Shown: positions 42,406 to 51,272 of the stretch, piece by piece
Position numbering within the stretch: the first letter of the stretch is position 1
Layout: each line of letters begins with the position of its first letter
Assembly (NCBI RefSeq): GCF_016862375.1
Contig: NZ_BOMV01000089.1
Location: 1-64,000 of the forward strand
Length of the DNA: 64,000 bases
Direction: 5' to 3'
Origin: Paractinoplanes rishiriensis
GTDB lineage: Bacteria > Actinomycetota > Actinomycetes > Mycobacteriales > Micromonosporaceae
Notes under the pieces: model-generated
Database searches by the model: none
What the model saw: only the letters and a program-made list of their open reading frames with translations
What the model was told of the DNA's origin: nothing
Made by a program: the position numbers and the translations under genes

Positions 42406-43328
42406 GAGCGTCCACATTCGACCATCCCGCCCTGCTGTACCGCACCTCGGACGAATACCTGGCCGGCACCACCGGCTTCGTCCGCGCCGCCCGCGCCGAT
42501 GGCGACCGGGTGCTGGTGGCGGTGCCGGGCGACCATCTGACCCTGCTCCGCGCTGCGCTGGCCGGCGAGGAGGCCGGGGTCGCGTTCGCCGACATCAGCG
42601 AGTCCGGCCGCAACCCGGGCCGGATCATCCCGTCGGTCCTGCTCCAGTTCGCCGCGGAACACGCCGACACCCGCGTCTCGATCGTCGGCGAACCGGTGTG
42701 GCCCGGGCGCTCCGCCCTGGAATACCCGGCGTGCGCCACCCACGAGGCGCTGATCAACGTCGCCTTCGCCGGCCGGGACGCCACCATCCTGTGCCCGTAC
42801 GACACCAGCTGCCTGGACGCCGCCATGGTCGACGACGCCCGGCGCACCCACCCGGTCCTGATCGAGCACGGCAACCGGATGCCGAACGACCGCTACGAGG
42901 AGCCGCTGCGCACCGCGGCCCGGTACAACGTGCCGCTGCCGCCACCGCCCGACGGCGCCGCCACGATGCCGTACGCCACCGGCGCCGACCTGGCCGACGT
43001 GCGCGCGTTCGTGCGCCGGCAGTCAGCGGGGGTGCTGTCCGCCGCGCGGGCCGCCGAGCTGATGCTGGCCGCGCACGAACTGGCCGCCAACACCATCACC
43101 CACACCGGCGGCGGCGGCCGGATAGCCGTCTGGCCCGAGCCGGGCCTGATGGCCTGCCAGGTCGACGACACCGGGCACCTGGCCGACCCGATGGCCGGCC
43201 GGGTCCCGCCGCCGGCCCGGCAGCCCAGCGGGCGCGGCCTGCTGCTGGTCAACCAGCTGTGCGACCTGGTGCGGCTGCACACCCGGCCGGGCGCCACCAG
43301 TATCCGGATTCACATCCTCTGCGGATGA
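42402..43328 (+). CDS. MEDS-domain protein with anti-sigma-factor-type HATPase (RsbW-like)
   Basis: A 308-aa protein from GTG 42402. The N-terminal part (about 5-165) is again MEDS-like: HPALLYRTSDEYLAGTTGFV, DRVLVAVPGDHLTLLRAAL, VSIVGEPVWPGRSALEYPAC, THEALINVAF, ATILCPYDTSCLDAAM. The C-terminal GHKL ATPase has LMLAAHELAANTITHTGGGG (N-box), CQVDDTGHLADPM (G1) and QPSGRGLLLVNQLCDLV (G2). Serine kinases of this type bind sigma factors or phosphorylate STAS antagonists. It is translationally coupled to the MEDS-STAS protein, so the two probably sense the same input. No sigma factor gene is adjacent. Confidence 0.9.
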   Translation: MRASTFDHPALLYRTSDEYLAGTTGFVRAARADGDRVLVAVPGDHLTLLRAALAGEEAGVAFADISESGRNPGRIIPSVLLQFAAEHADTRVSIVGEPVWPGRSALEYPACATHEALINVAFAGRDATILCPYDTSCLDAAMVDDARRTHPVLIEHGNRMPNDRYEEPLRTAARYNVPLPPPPDGAATMPYATGADLADVRAFVRRQSAGVLSAARAAELMLAAHELAANTITHTGGGGRIAVWPEPGLMACQVDDTGHLADPMAGRVPPPARQPSGRGLLLVNQLCDLVRLHTRPGATSIRIHILCG

Positions 43329-43374
43329 CGTGACCCGGCTGCCCCACCGGTTAGAACGTTACCGGGAGGCCGCG

Positions 43375-44649
43375 ATGACAACGACATACCTGTCCGTGCG
43401 CCAGGCCGCGTTCATCGGGGTCGGGTCGATGGTGGGCGCGGGGATCTTCGCCCTGCTCGGCGCCGCCGGCGAGGTGGCCGGTGCCGCGGTCTGGCTGTCG
43501 TTCCTGATCGCCGGGGCGGTCGCGGCGCTGCAGGGCTACTCGTTCGCCCGGCTCGGCGCCCGCTATCCGAGCGCCGGCGGCCTGCTCGAGTACGTCGCCA
43601 AGGGGTTCGGCGACGGCCACGTCACCGGGGTCACGGCCTGGCTCACGTACACCGCGAACGCCATCGTCACGGCGATGGTCGCGGTCTCCTTCGGCAGCTA
43701 CGCCAGCGACATGTTCAGCGGTGGCAGCGCCGGCTGGGCCAAGTTCTTCGCCGCGTTCGTCATCGTCGCGATGACCGTGGTGAACGTGGTCGGCTCCACG
43801 CTGGTGGCCCGGGCGCAGACCGTGATCGTGTACGTGGTGCTCGGCATCCTGGTGCTGTTCGCCGTGGTGACCCTCACGAACATGACGCCGGACCTGCTGG
43901 CGCCGTCCGGTTATCCGCCGGTGCGCGACATCGTGTCCAGCGTCGCGCTCACTTTCTTCGCGTTCCTGGGCTTCGGCATCATCACGTTCACCGCCAAGGA
44001 CCTGGCCCAGCCGTCCCGCCAACTGCCCCGGGCGATGTTCCTGGCGCTCGCCATCGCCACGGTCATCTACGTCGCCATCGCGGTCGGCGTCTTCGGCACG
44101 CTGACCGTCGGCGAGGTGATCTCCTCGGGTGGCACCGCCCTCGCGGTGGCCGCCGAGCCCTCGCTCGGCACCGCCGGTTACTGGCTGATGTCGATCACCG
44201 CCATCTTCGCCACCGCGGGTGCCACCAACGCCGGCCTCTATCCGGCGGCCGGCCTGAGCGACCGGCTCGCGGCCACCGGCCAGTTCCCGCCGGTGATGGC
44301 CCGGACCACCGGGCGGGCCTCGAACGGCCTGCTCATCCAGGCCGCGATCTGTCTCGCCCTGGCGTTGCTGTTCAAGCTGACCGCGATCGCCTCGATCGGC
44401 AGCGCGGTGGCCCTGCTGATCTTCATCCTGGTGACCGCCGCCCATTTCCGGGTACGCGCCGACACCGGCGCCAGCGTCGTGATGCTCATCCTGGCGGTCG
44501 CCACGGCCGGTGTGGTCCTGGTGACGTTCGTGCTCACCGATCTCATCCACGCGCCCGCCTCGATGGTGACCCTGCTCGGCGTCATCCTGGTGAGCATCGG
44601 CCTCGACGTGGCCTGGAAGCGCCGCCGGGTCTACCCGGCGTCCAGGTAG
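43375..44649 (+). CDS. APC-superfamily amino acid/polyamine permease
   Basis: A 424-aa polytopic membrane protein. The start ATG 43375 has GGGAGG upstream. The first helix holds the APC signature GVGSMVGAGIFALLGAAGEV (unwound GxGxxxGAGIF substrate site), followed by AALQGYSFARLGARYPSAGG and VALTFFAFLGFGIITFTAKD (helix 6 region). About twelve helices can be traced. It probably imports an amino acid or amine in exchange for, or with, protons. The substrate is not predictable. The 3' end overlaps the convergent small gene by 19 bp. Confidence 0.92.
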   Translation: MTTTYLSVRQAAFIGVGSMVGAGIFALLGAAGEVAGAAVWLSFLIAGAVAALQGYSFARLGARYPSAGGLLEYVAKGFGDGHVTGVTAWLTYTANAIVTAMVAVSFGSYASDMFSGGSAGWAKFFAAFVIVAMTVVNVVGSTLVARAQTVIVYVVLGILVLFAVVTLTNMTPDLLAPSGYPPVRDIVSSVALTFFAFLGFGIITFTAKDLAQPSRQLPRAMFLALAIATVIYVAIAVGVFGTLTVGEVISSGGTALAVAAEPSLGTAGYWLMSITAIFATAGATNAGLYPAAGLSDRLAATGQFPPVMARTTGRASNGLLIQAAICLALALLFKLTAIASIGSAVALLIFILVTAAHFRVRADTGASVVMLILAVATAGVVLVTFVLTDLIHAPASMVTLLGVILVSIGLDVAWKRRRVYPASR

Positions 44650-44864
44650 ACCTCGATCTCGTAGATCAGGCGGACCGGCTCGCCGTTGGTGACGCCGACG
44701 AAGACCGGTTCGCCGGCCGGCGTGCGCCCGAGCCGCCACACCTCGGCGCGGGCGGCGTCGCGGGACTCGGGGTGGGCCTTGCCGGCCCGGTGCAGCGCCA
44801 GGACCCGGCGGGCGGTGCCGCGGTCGCTGTCCACCTGGATGCGCATGTGGGCCACGAGCACCAA
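44631..44864 (-). CDS. small uncharacterised protein
   Basis: Up to 77 aa, or 71 aa from ATG 44846 (MRIQVDSDRGTARRVLALHR). It is basic at the N-terminus, with a compact alpha/beta feel (EVWRLGRTPAGEPVFVGVTN, GEPVRLIYEIEVYLDAG). No family is recognised. It lies divergent from a TetR gene with an operator-like dyad in the 23-bp gap, so it could be the TetR target. The overlap with the permease 3' end makes the coding call less certain. Confidence 0.5.
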   Translation of the reverse strand: MVLVAHMRIQVDSDRGTARRVLALHRAGKAHPESRDAARAEVWRLGRTPAGEPVFVGVTNGEPVRLIYEIEVYLDAG

Positions 44865-44866
44865 CC

Positions 44867-44881
44867 TAACACCGTTAAGGT
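44867..44881 (+). promoter_or_regulatory. TAAC-ACC-GTTA dyad and TAAGGT -10 of leaderless tetR
   Basis: TAACACCGTTA (44867-44877) is a perfect 4-3-4 dyad. TAAGGT (44876-44881) is a TANNNT -10 element six bases before GTG 44888. Repressor binding would block the promoter, so autoregulation is likely. Confidence 0.5.
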
Positions 44882-44887
44882 GGAGCC

Positions 44888-45394
44888 GTGCGGGACAGGG
44901 AACCGGTGACCACCGAGCGGATCGTCGCGACGGCCGTGGCGCTGCTCGACGAGGGCGGGGCGCACGGGCTCACCATGCGCCGCCTCGCCGGCCGGCTGGC
45001 GGTCACCGCCACGGCGCTCTACTGGCACGTCAAGACCAAGGACGACGTACTGGATCTGGCCGTTGACCGGATCTTCGGTGACGTGCCGCTCCCGGCGGCC
45101 GGCGCGGACTGGCGGGACGACGCTCGAGGACTGCTCCGGGAGTGGCGGCTGGCCATGCTGCGGCACCCGTGGGCGCCGGGGCTGATCGGCCGGCCGGTGG
45201 TGGGTCCGAACGTGCTGGCCCGCACCGAGTTCCTGCAGAGTGCGCTGGCCCGCGGCGGCTATGCGGGACGGCGGCTCACGGTGATCACCCGGGTGCTGGC
45301 GAACTATGTGATCGGGTCGGCGCTGACCGAGGCGACCGGCCGGGCCGCACCGGACGACGACCTGTTCGAGGCCGGGCTGGACGCCATCCTCTAG
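44888..45394 (+). CDS. TetR family transcriptional regulator (TetR_C type)
   Basis: A 168-aa regulator from GTG 44888. The HTH region is IVATAVALLDEGGAHGLTMR, RLAGRLAVTATALYWHVKTK, DDVLDLAVDRIFGDV, typical of the tetracycline-repressor branch (LYWHVxxKxxL). The C-terminal domain is short, ending LFEAGLDAIL. Its stop overlaps the convergent hydrolase stop by 4 bp. It probably controls itself and the divergent small gene; the ligand is unknown. Confidence 0.88.
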   Translation: MRDREPVTTERIVATAVALLDEGGAHGLTMRRLAGRLAVTATALYWHVKTKDDVLDLAVDRIFGDVPLPAAGADWRDDARGLLREWRLAMLRHPWAPGLIGRPVVGPNVLARTEFLQSALARGGYAGRRLTVITRVLANYVIGSALTEATGRAAPDDDLFEAGLDAIL

Positions 45395-46419
45395 GAATCG
45401 AGGACGTCGAGCGCCAGGCGCACGGTGCTGCCGAACATCCGGGTGCGGCCGTCGTTGCAGGCGACCAGCGCGGCCCGGCTGCGGTCGCGGGACACGGCGG
45501 CGGTGGCCACCCAGCGGGTGTTCGAGCCCTGCTGCACGTACGCCACCCGGTCCAGCAACGGCCCGCGGGTGGGAATCCACCAGCCCATGCCCTGCTGGGT
45601 GGCCACCCCGGCGGGCGGGGTGCAGATCCGCTCGATCGACTCCGGCCCGATCAGGCGGCCGGGTTGGTCGAGAAACGTGCGCATGAAGAGGGCCCAGTCG
45701 CCGAGGGTCGAATGCAGCCGGCCGGCGGGGGAGAGCAGCGGCGGGTTGTCCGGCGGGTATGTCAGCGACGTGCTGTCCGGCTCGATCGCCGGGCCGCGAC
45801 CGAAGCCCCGCCACCGGGCCCGGTGCCCGCGCGGCTGCCCGTCACCGGGCGGCCCGAAACCACCGCTGGTGATGCCCAGCGGCCGCAGTACCTCATCGGT
45901 GAGTACGTCCTCGAACGGCTTTCCGGTCATCCGCTCCAGCGCCGCCCCCACCAGCGTGTAGCCGAGATTGGAATACCGGAACCTCCCCGGCTCCGACGGC
46001 GGAAGCGCCAGAGTGTCCGCCGCGAGCAGTGCCCGTTGCGCCGTCACCGGTGCCGGATCGGTCAGCGCCGCCCGCATCCGGTCGGCTGTCGGGTTGGCCG
46101 GCATCCCGGCCGTGTGCACCAGTACGTCGGCCAGCGTGACCTGCCGCCAGCCGGCGTCGGCGTCCCCGTCGAACAGCGACGCCACCGGCGCGGACCAGTC
46201 CAGCTCGCCGCGCTCGGCGAACCGGGCCACGGTCACCGCGGTCATCGCCTTCATGCAGGAGCCGATGTGCCACCGGTCGTCCGGGGTGACCGGGTCGTCG
46301 CCGCCGCGGACGCGTTCACCGCGGGCCACCACGTCGACCGGGCCGGTGGCGGGCACCAGCGCCACGGCCACCCCCGGCGCGCCGGACCGGGCCCGGAACC
46401 GCTCCACCGGCTCGATCAT
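45391..46419 (-). CDS. serine hydrolase, beta-lactamase/D-aminopeptidase family
   Basis: A 342-aa beta-lactamase-fold hydrolase. The nucleophile motif SCMK is in WHIGSCMKAMTAV (about residues 53-56), and YSN is in RFRYSNLGYTLVGAALERM, both expected for class C/AmpH/EstB-type enzymes. A third box is likely near QQGSNTRWV. No signal peptide is present, so a periplasmic beta-lactam role is unlikely. ATG 46419 overlaps the TGA of the upstream ArsR-like regulator (ATGA), so both form one operon. Substrate unknown. Confidence 0.88.
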   Translation of the reverse strand: MIEPVERFRARSGAPGVAVALVPATGPVDVVARGERVRGGDDPVTPDDRWHIGSCMKAMTAVTVARFAERGELDWSAPVASLFDGDADAGWRQVTLADVLVHTAGMPANPTADRMRAALTDPAPVTAQRALLAADTLALPPSEPGRFRYSNLGYTLVGAALERMTGKPFEDVLTDEVLRPLGITSGGFGPPGDGQPRGHRARWRGFGRGPAIEPDSTSLTYPPDNPPLLSPAGRLHSTLGDWALFMRTFLDQPGRLIGPESIERICTPPAGVATQQGMGWWIPTRGPLLDRVAYVQQGSNTRWVATAAVSRDRSRAALVACNDGRTRMFGSTVRLALDVLDS

Positions 46420-46913
46420 GAGTCCTCCCAGGGCACCGACGGGCGCAGGTCGAGCACCGCGCACAGCACGGACAGCAGCGGGATCACGTGTTGCTCGCGG
46501 ACCGCGTAGGTGCCGCGTTCGGGCTGGTGGACCACGCCGGCCGCGAGCAACTCCTTGAGGTGGTGGAACAGCTGGCCGGGGGAGGGCTGGTCGAGCCGCT
46601 GGGCCAGCTCGGCGGTGGTGAGCCGGCGGCGCAGCAACTCGGTCGCGATGCGGACCCGGGTGGGGTTGGCCAGGGCGGCCAGCACGCCGGCGCTGGCGTC
46701 GGCCGGCGCGGACCGGATCTCGTCCCAGCCGCGGACGACCTGCCACGCCAGGGTCTGGCCGTCCCAGCCGCCGAGGCCGGCGTAGAGCACGGTGTCGGCG
46801 TCGAGATGCTGGTCGAGCATGGCGGGGACGGCGGGCGGGCGGGCGGTGGCCTCGAGCGCGGCCACCCGGCGGCCCAGGCTGGCGAGCTCCCGTGCCATCT
46901 CGTCGGCGTTCAT
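46416..46913 (-). CDS. ArsR-type winged-helix transcriptional regulator
   Basis: A 165-aa regulator. The N-terminal part (MARELASLGRRVAALEATA) is a coiled helix. The wHTH covers about residues 80-145: LAALANPTRVRIATELLRRR, LTTAELAQRLDQPSPGQLFH, HLKELLAAGVVHQPERGTYA. There is no metal-binding cysteine box. It is co-transcribed with the serine hydrolase and probably represses both through the palindrome just upstream. Confidence 0.85.
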   Translation of the reverse strand: MNADEMARELASLGRRVAALEATARPPAVPAMLDQHLDADTVLYAGLGGWDGQTLAWQVVRGWDEIRSAPADASAGVLAALANPTRVRIATELLRRRLTTAELAQRLDQPSPGQLFHHLKELLAAGVVHQPERGTYAVREQHVIPLLSVLCAVLDLRPSVPWEDS

Positions 46914-46933
46914 GTCGCCTACGCTACTCCGGT

Positions 46934-46943
46934 ATTCCGGAAT
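46934..46943. promoter_or_regulatory. ATTCCGGAAT palindrome upstream of the ArsR-type gene
   Basis: A perfect 10-bp palindrome in an AT-richer patch (GGTATTCCGGAATTAGAA), 21 bp before ATG 46913. It is a good candidate autoregulatory site. Confidence 0.5.
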
Positions 46944-46988
46944 TAGAAAGCGATAGGTTCGAGATCTAGCACGCGCCGGGATACCCGC

Positions 46989-47108
46989 TGTTATCGATAA
47001 CAATTGGGTCTCGGCTAACGGTTGCGCTAAGCATCGATATTAAGTTTCCTCTACATGTCGCCGACGTTGCCGACGGCCGTTGACAGGCCTGTTGTTAGCG
47101 TTCACACT
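46989..47108 (+). promoter_or_regulatory. promoter region of the chvE-mmsAB operon with LacI-type operators
   Basis: TGTTATCGATAACA (46989-47002) is a perfect 14-bp palindrome of the LacI/AraR type. A weaker copy, TGTTAGCGTTCACA, is at 47093-47106. TTGACA (47080-47085), a 17-bp spacer and CACACT (47103-47108) form a plausible promoter, with the second operator over the -10. No LacI gene adjoins, so the regulator is encoded elsewhere. Confidence 0.6.
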
Positions 47109-47150
47109 CGACCGCACGCTGCTGCCCCCCGAGCGAAGGAGTTACGCGCT

Positions 47151-48277
47151 ATGAGACTCAACCGGATGGGGGCAGTCGCCTCCGCCGTCGCCCTTGTCGC
47201 CGCGCTGGCCGCGTGCGGTTCCAGCGAGAAGACCGCCGACCAGGCGCCCGCGGCGGGCGACAACAAGGGCGCGCTCGTCGGCGTCACGATGCCCACCAAG
47301 TCGTCGGAGCGGTGGATCTCCGACGGTGACAACGTCAAAAAGCAGCTCGAGGCCCTCGGATACACCGTCGACCTGCAGTACGCCGAGAACGACATCCCGA
47401 CCCAGACGCAGCAGCTCGACAACCAGATCACCAAGGGCGCGAAGCTGCTGATCATCGCGTCGATCGACGGCACCGCGATCACCACGCAGCTGGAGAACGC
47501 GAAGGCCAACAAGATCCCGGTCATCGCCTACGACCGGCTCATCCGGGACAGCCCGAACGTCGACTACTACGCCACCTTCGACAACTTCAAGGTCGGCGTG
47601 CAGCAGGCGACCTCGCTGCTGGTCGGCCTCAAGGTGCTCAACGCGGACGGGACGCCGGGCAGCGCCAAGGGCCCGTTCAACATCGAGCTGTTCGCCGGCT
47701 CGCCGGACGACAACAACGCCACCTTCTTCTTCAACGGCGCGATGAGCGTGCTCAAGCCTTTCCTGGACAACAAGACGCTGACCGTCAAGAGCGGACAGAC
47801 CGACTTCAAGACCGTCGCCATCCTGCGCTGGGACCCGGCCACCGCGCAGAAGCGCATGGAGAACCTGCTGACCTCGACCTACAAGGGCGACGTCAAGGTC
47901 GACGGCGTGCTCTCGCCGTACGACGGCCTCTCGATCGGCATCCTGTCCGCGCTGAAGTCCAGCGGCTACGGCACCGCGGCGCAGAAGTACCCGGTTGTCA
48001 CCGGCCAGGACGCCGAGCTCGCCTCGGTCAAGTCGATCATCGCGGACGAGCAGTACGCGACCATCTACAAGGACACCCGGCAGCTGGCCAAGACCACGGT
48101 CGAGATGGCCGACGCCGTGCTCAAGGGCCAGGCCCCGCAGACCAACAACACGACGGACTACGACAACGGCGTGAAGGTCGTGCCGTCGATGCTGCTCCAG
48201 TCGGTGATCGTGGACAAGACCAACTACAAGAAGGAGCTTGTGGACACCGGGTACTACACCGAGGCCCAGCTCGGGTC

Positions 48278-48281
<4 letters not shown>
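47151..48281 (+). CDS. chvE: multiple-monosaccharide ABC transporter substrate-binding lipoprotein
   Basis: A 376-aa periplasmic-binding-type lipoprotein. The signal peptide ends in a lipobox LAACGSS. The mature protein has VGVTMPTKSSERWISDGDNV, DLQYAENDIPTQTQQLDNQI, LLIIASIDGTAITTQLENAK, IPVIAYDRLIRDSPNVDYYA and VDGVLSPYDGLSIGILSALK, matching ChvE/XylF-type binders of xylose, glucose, arabinose and similar sugars. GAAGGAG precedes ATG 47151. It is first in a three-gene operon with ATGA overlaps (48278-48281 and 49807-49810). Confidence 0.94.
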
Positions 48282-49806
<1,525 letters not shown>

Positions 49807-49810
<4 letters not shown>

Positions 49811-51054
49811 GCGTCGCACCGACCAATGCCGATCTCGCCCTGGACACCACGCCCGCCGCCCCCGACGGCACCGGCCGCGGCCGGTTCTCGCTCAACCTGC
49901 GGCAGAGCGGCATCTACATCGCGTTCGCGCTGATCGTGCTGCTGTTCACGGTGCTCACCGGCGGCGACATGCTGGCGCCGCAGAACATCAGCAACATCAT
50001 CGTGCAGAACTCGTACATCCTGATCCTGGCGATCGGGATGATCCTGGTGATCATCGCCGGGCACATCGACCTGTCGGTGGGCTCGGTGGTGGCCGCGACC
50101 GGTGCGGTCGCCTCGGTGATGATGGTGCAGCACGACATCGCGTGGCCCGTCGCGCTGGTGGCGACGCTGATCATCGGTGGCGCGATCGGTGCCTGGCAGG
50201 GCTACTGGGTGGCGTACTTCGGCATTCCCGCGTTCATCGTCACGCTGGCCGGCATGCTGCTGTTCCGGGCCATCACGCTGACCATCCTGGGCAACCGGGG
50301 CATCGGCCCGTTCCCGGACGAGGTGCGCACCCTGGCCAACGGCTTCACCGAGGGCTACCTGGGCAACATCGGCCTGGGCGTGCTCGGTGGCGCCGACCTG
50401 TTCAGCCTGCTGATCGGCGTGGTCGCGGTGGCCGGCATCGTGGTCAGCCAGTGGCGGGCCCGGGCCGGCCGGCTCGCCTACGGCCAGGCGGTCGACCCGC
50501 TGCCGCTGTTCTTCATCAAGATCGCGGTGGCCGCCGTCGTGGTCATGTTCGTGGTCATCCAGCTGGCCCGCTTCCGCAACCTGCCCTGGGTGCTGGTGCT
50601 GCTGGCCGCCCTGGTGCTGGGTTACTCGCTGCTGGCCAACAAGTCGGTCTTCGGCCGGCAGATCTATGCGGTGGGCGGCAACCTCCAGGCGGCAACCCTT
50701 TCCGGCGTACGCGTCAAATCGGTGGTCTTCTGGATCTTCGTGAACATGGGCGTGCTGGCCGCGCTGGCCGGCGTCATCTTCTCGGGCCGGCTCAACCAGG
50801 CCAACCCGATCGCCGGCCAGAACTTCGAACTGGACGCGATCGCGGCCGCGTTCATCGGCGGTGCCGCCGTCCAGGGCGGCGTCGGCAAGGTGGTCGGAGC
50901 CATCACCGGCGGCCTGATCATGGGCGTCATCAACAACGGCATGAGCCTGATCGGCGCCCAGTCCGACAAGGTGATGCTGGTCAAGGGCGCCGTCCTGCTG
51001 GCCGCCGTGGCCTTCGACGTCTGGACGAAGCGCCGCGCCGGCGCCGCGCGCTGA
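49807..51054 (+). CDS. mmsB: sugar ABC transporter permease
   Basis: A 415-aa membrane protein of the BPD_transp_2 (RbsC/XylH/GguB) family. Hydrophobic spans include GIYIAFALIVLLFTVLTGGD, YILILAIGMILVIIAGHIDL and LVLLAALVLGYSLLANKSV. Family phrases are GHIDLSVGSVVAATGAVAS, FGIPAFIVTLAGMLLFRAIT, FSGRLNQANPIAGQNFELDA and IAAAFIGGAAVQGGVGKVVG. It forms the channel of the transporter. A strong terminator follows 18 bp downstream. Confidence 0.94.
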
Positions 51055-51072
51055 CCCTGTTCCAAGTCCGGG

Positions 51073-51107
51073 CCCCGCCTTCGAGAAATTTCTTCGAGGG
51101 CGGGGCA
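51073..51107 (+). terminator. terminator of the chvE-mmsAB operon
   Basis: GCCCCGCC (51073-51080) pairs with GGCGGGGC (51100-51107), with further pairing inside through the CGAGAAATTTCTTCG segment. It is followed by AACCTTTTG, a short U-tract. Confidence 0.85.
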
Positions 51108-51227
51108 ACCTTTTGCCCACCGGCGGACCACTACACATGTCGACCGCGTCGGCACGGACTTACCTCCGAGGTAACCCGGGCCCGCTGAGCACGGCGTTAC
51201 AGCCCCCGCCGTTCTCGCGCCCGTTCC

Positions 51228-51264
51228 CCGGCCCTGAGCTGCTTCGCCGGCAGCTCAGGGCCGG
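51228..51264 (-). terminator. terminator hairpin after the giant NACHT gene
   Basis: CCGGCCCTGAGCTGC (51228-51242) and GCAGCTCAGGGCCGG (51250-51264) form a perfect 15-bp stem with a 7-nt loop, 8 bp past the stop of the leftward gene. It may also catch readthrough from the sugar operon. Nothing else is seen in 51108-51227. Confidence 0.75.
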
Positions 51265-51272
51265 CGGCTTTC

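Noticed and set aside
45391..46419. Beta-lactam resistance gene
   Set aside because: SxxK and YxN are present but there is no signal peptide, and it is coupled to an ArsR-type regulator; a cytoplasmic esterase or peptidase is more likely.
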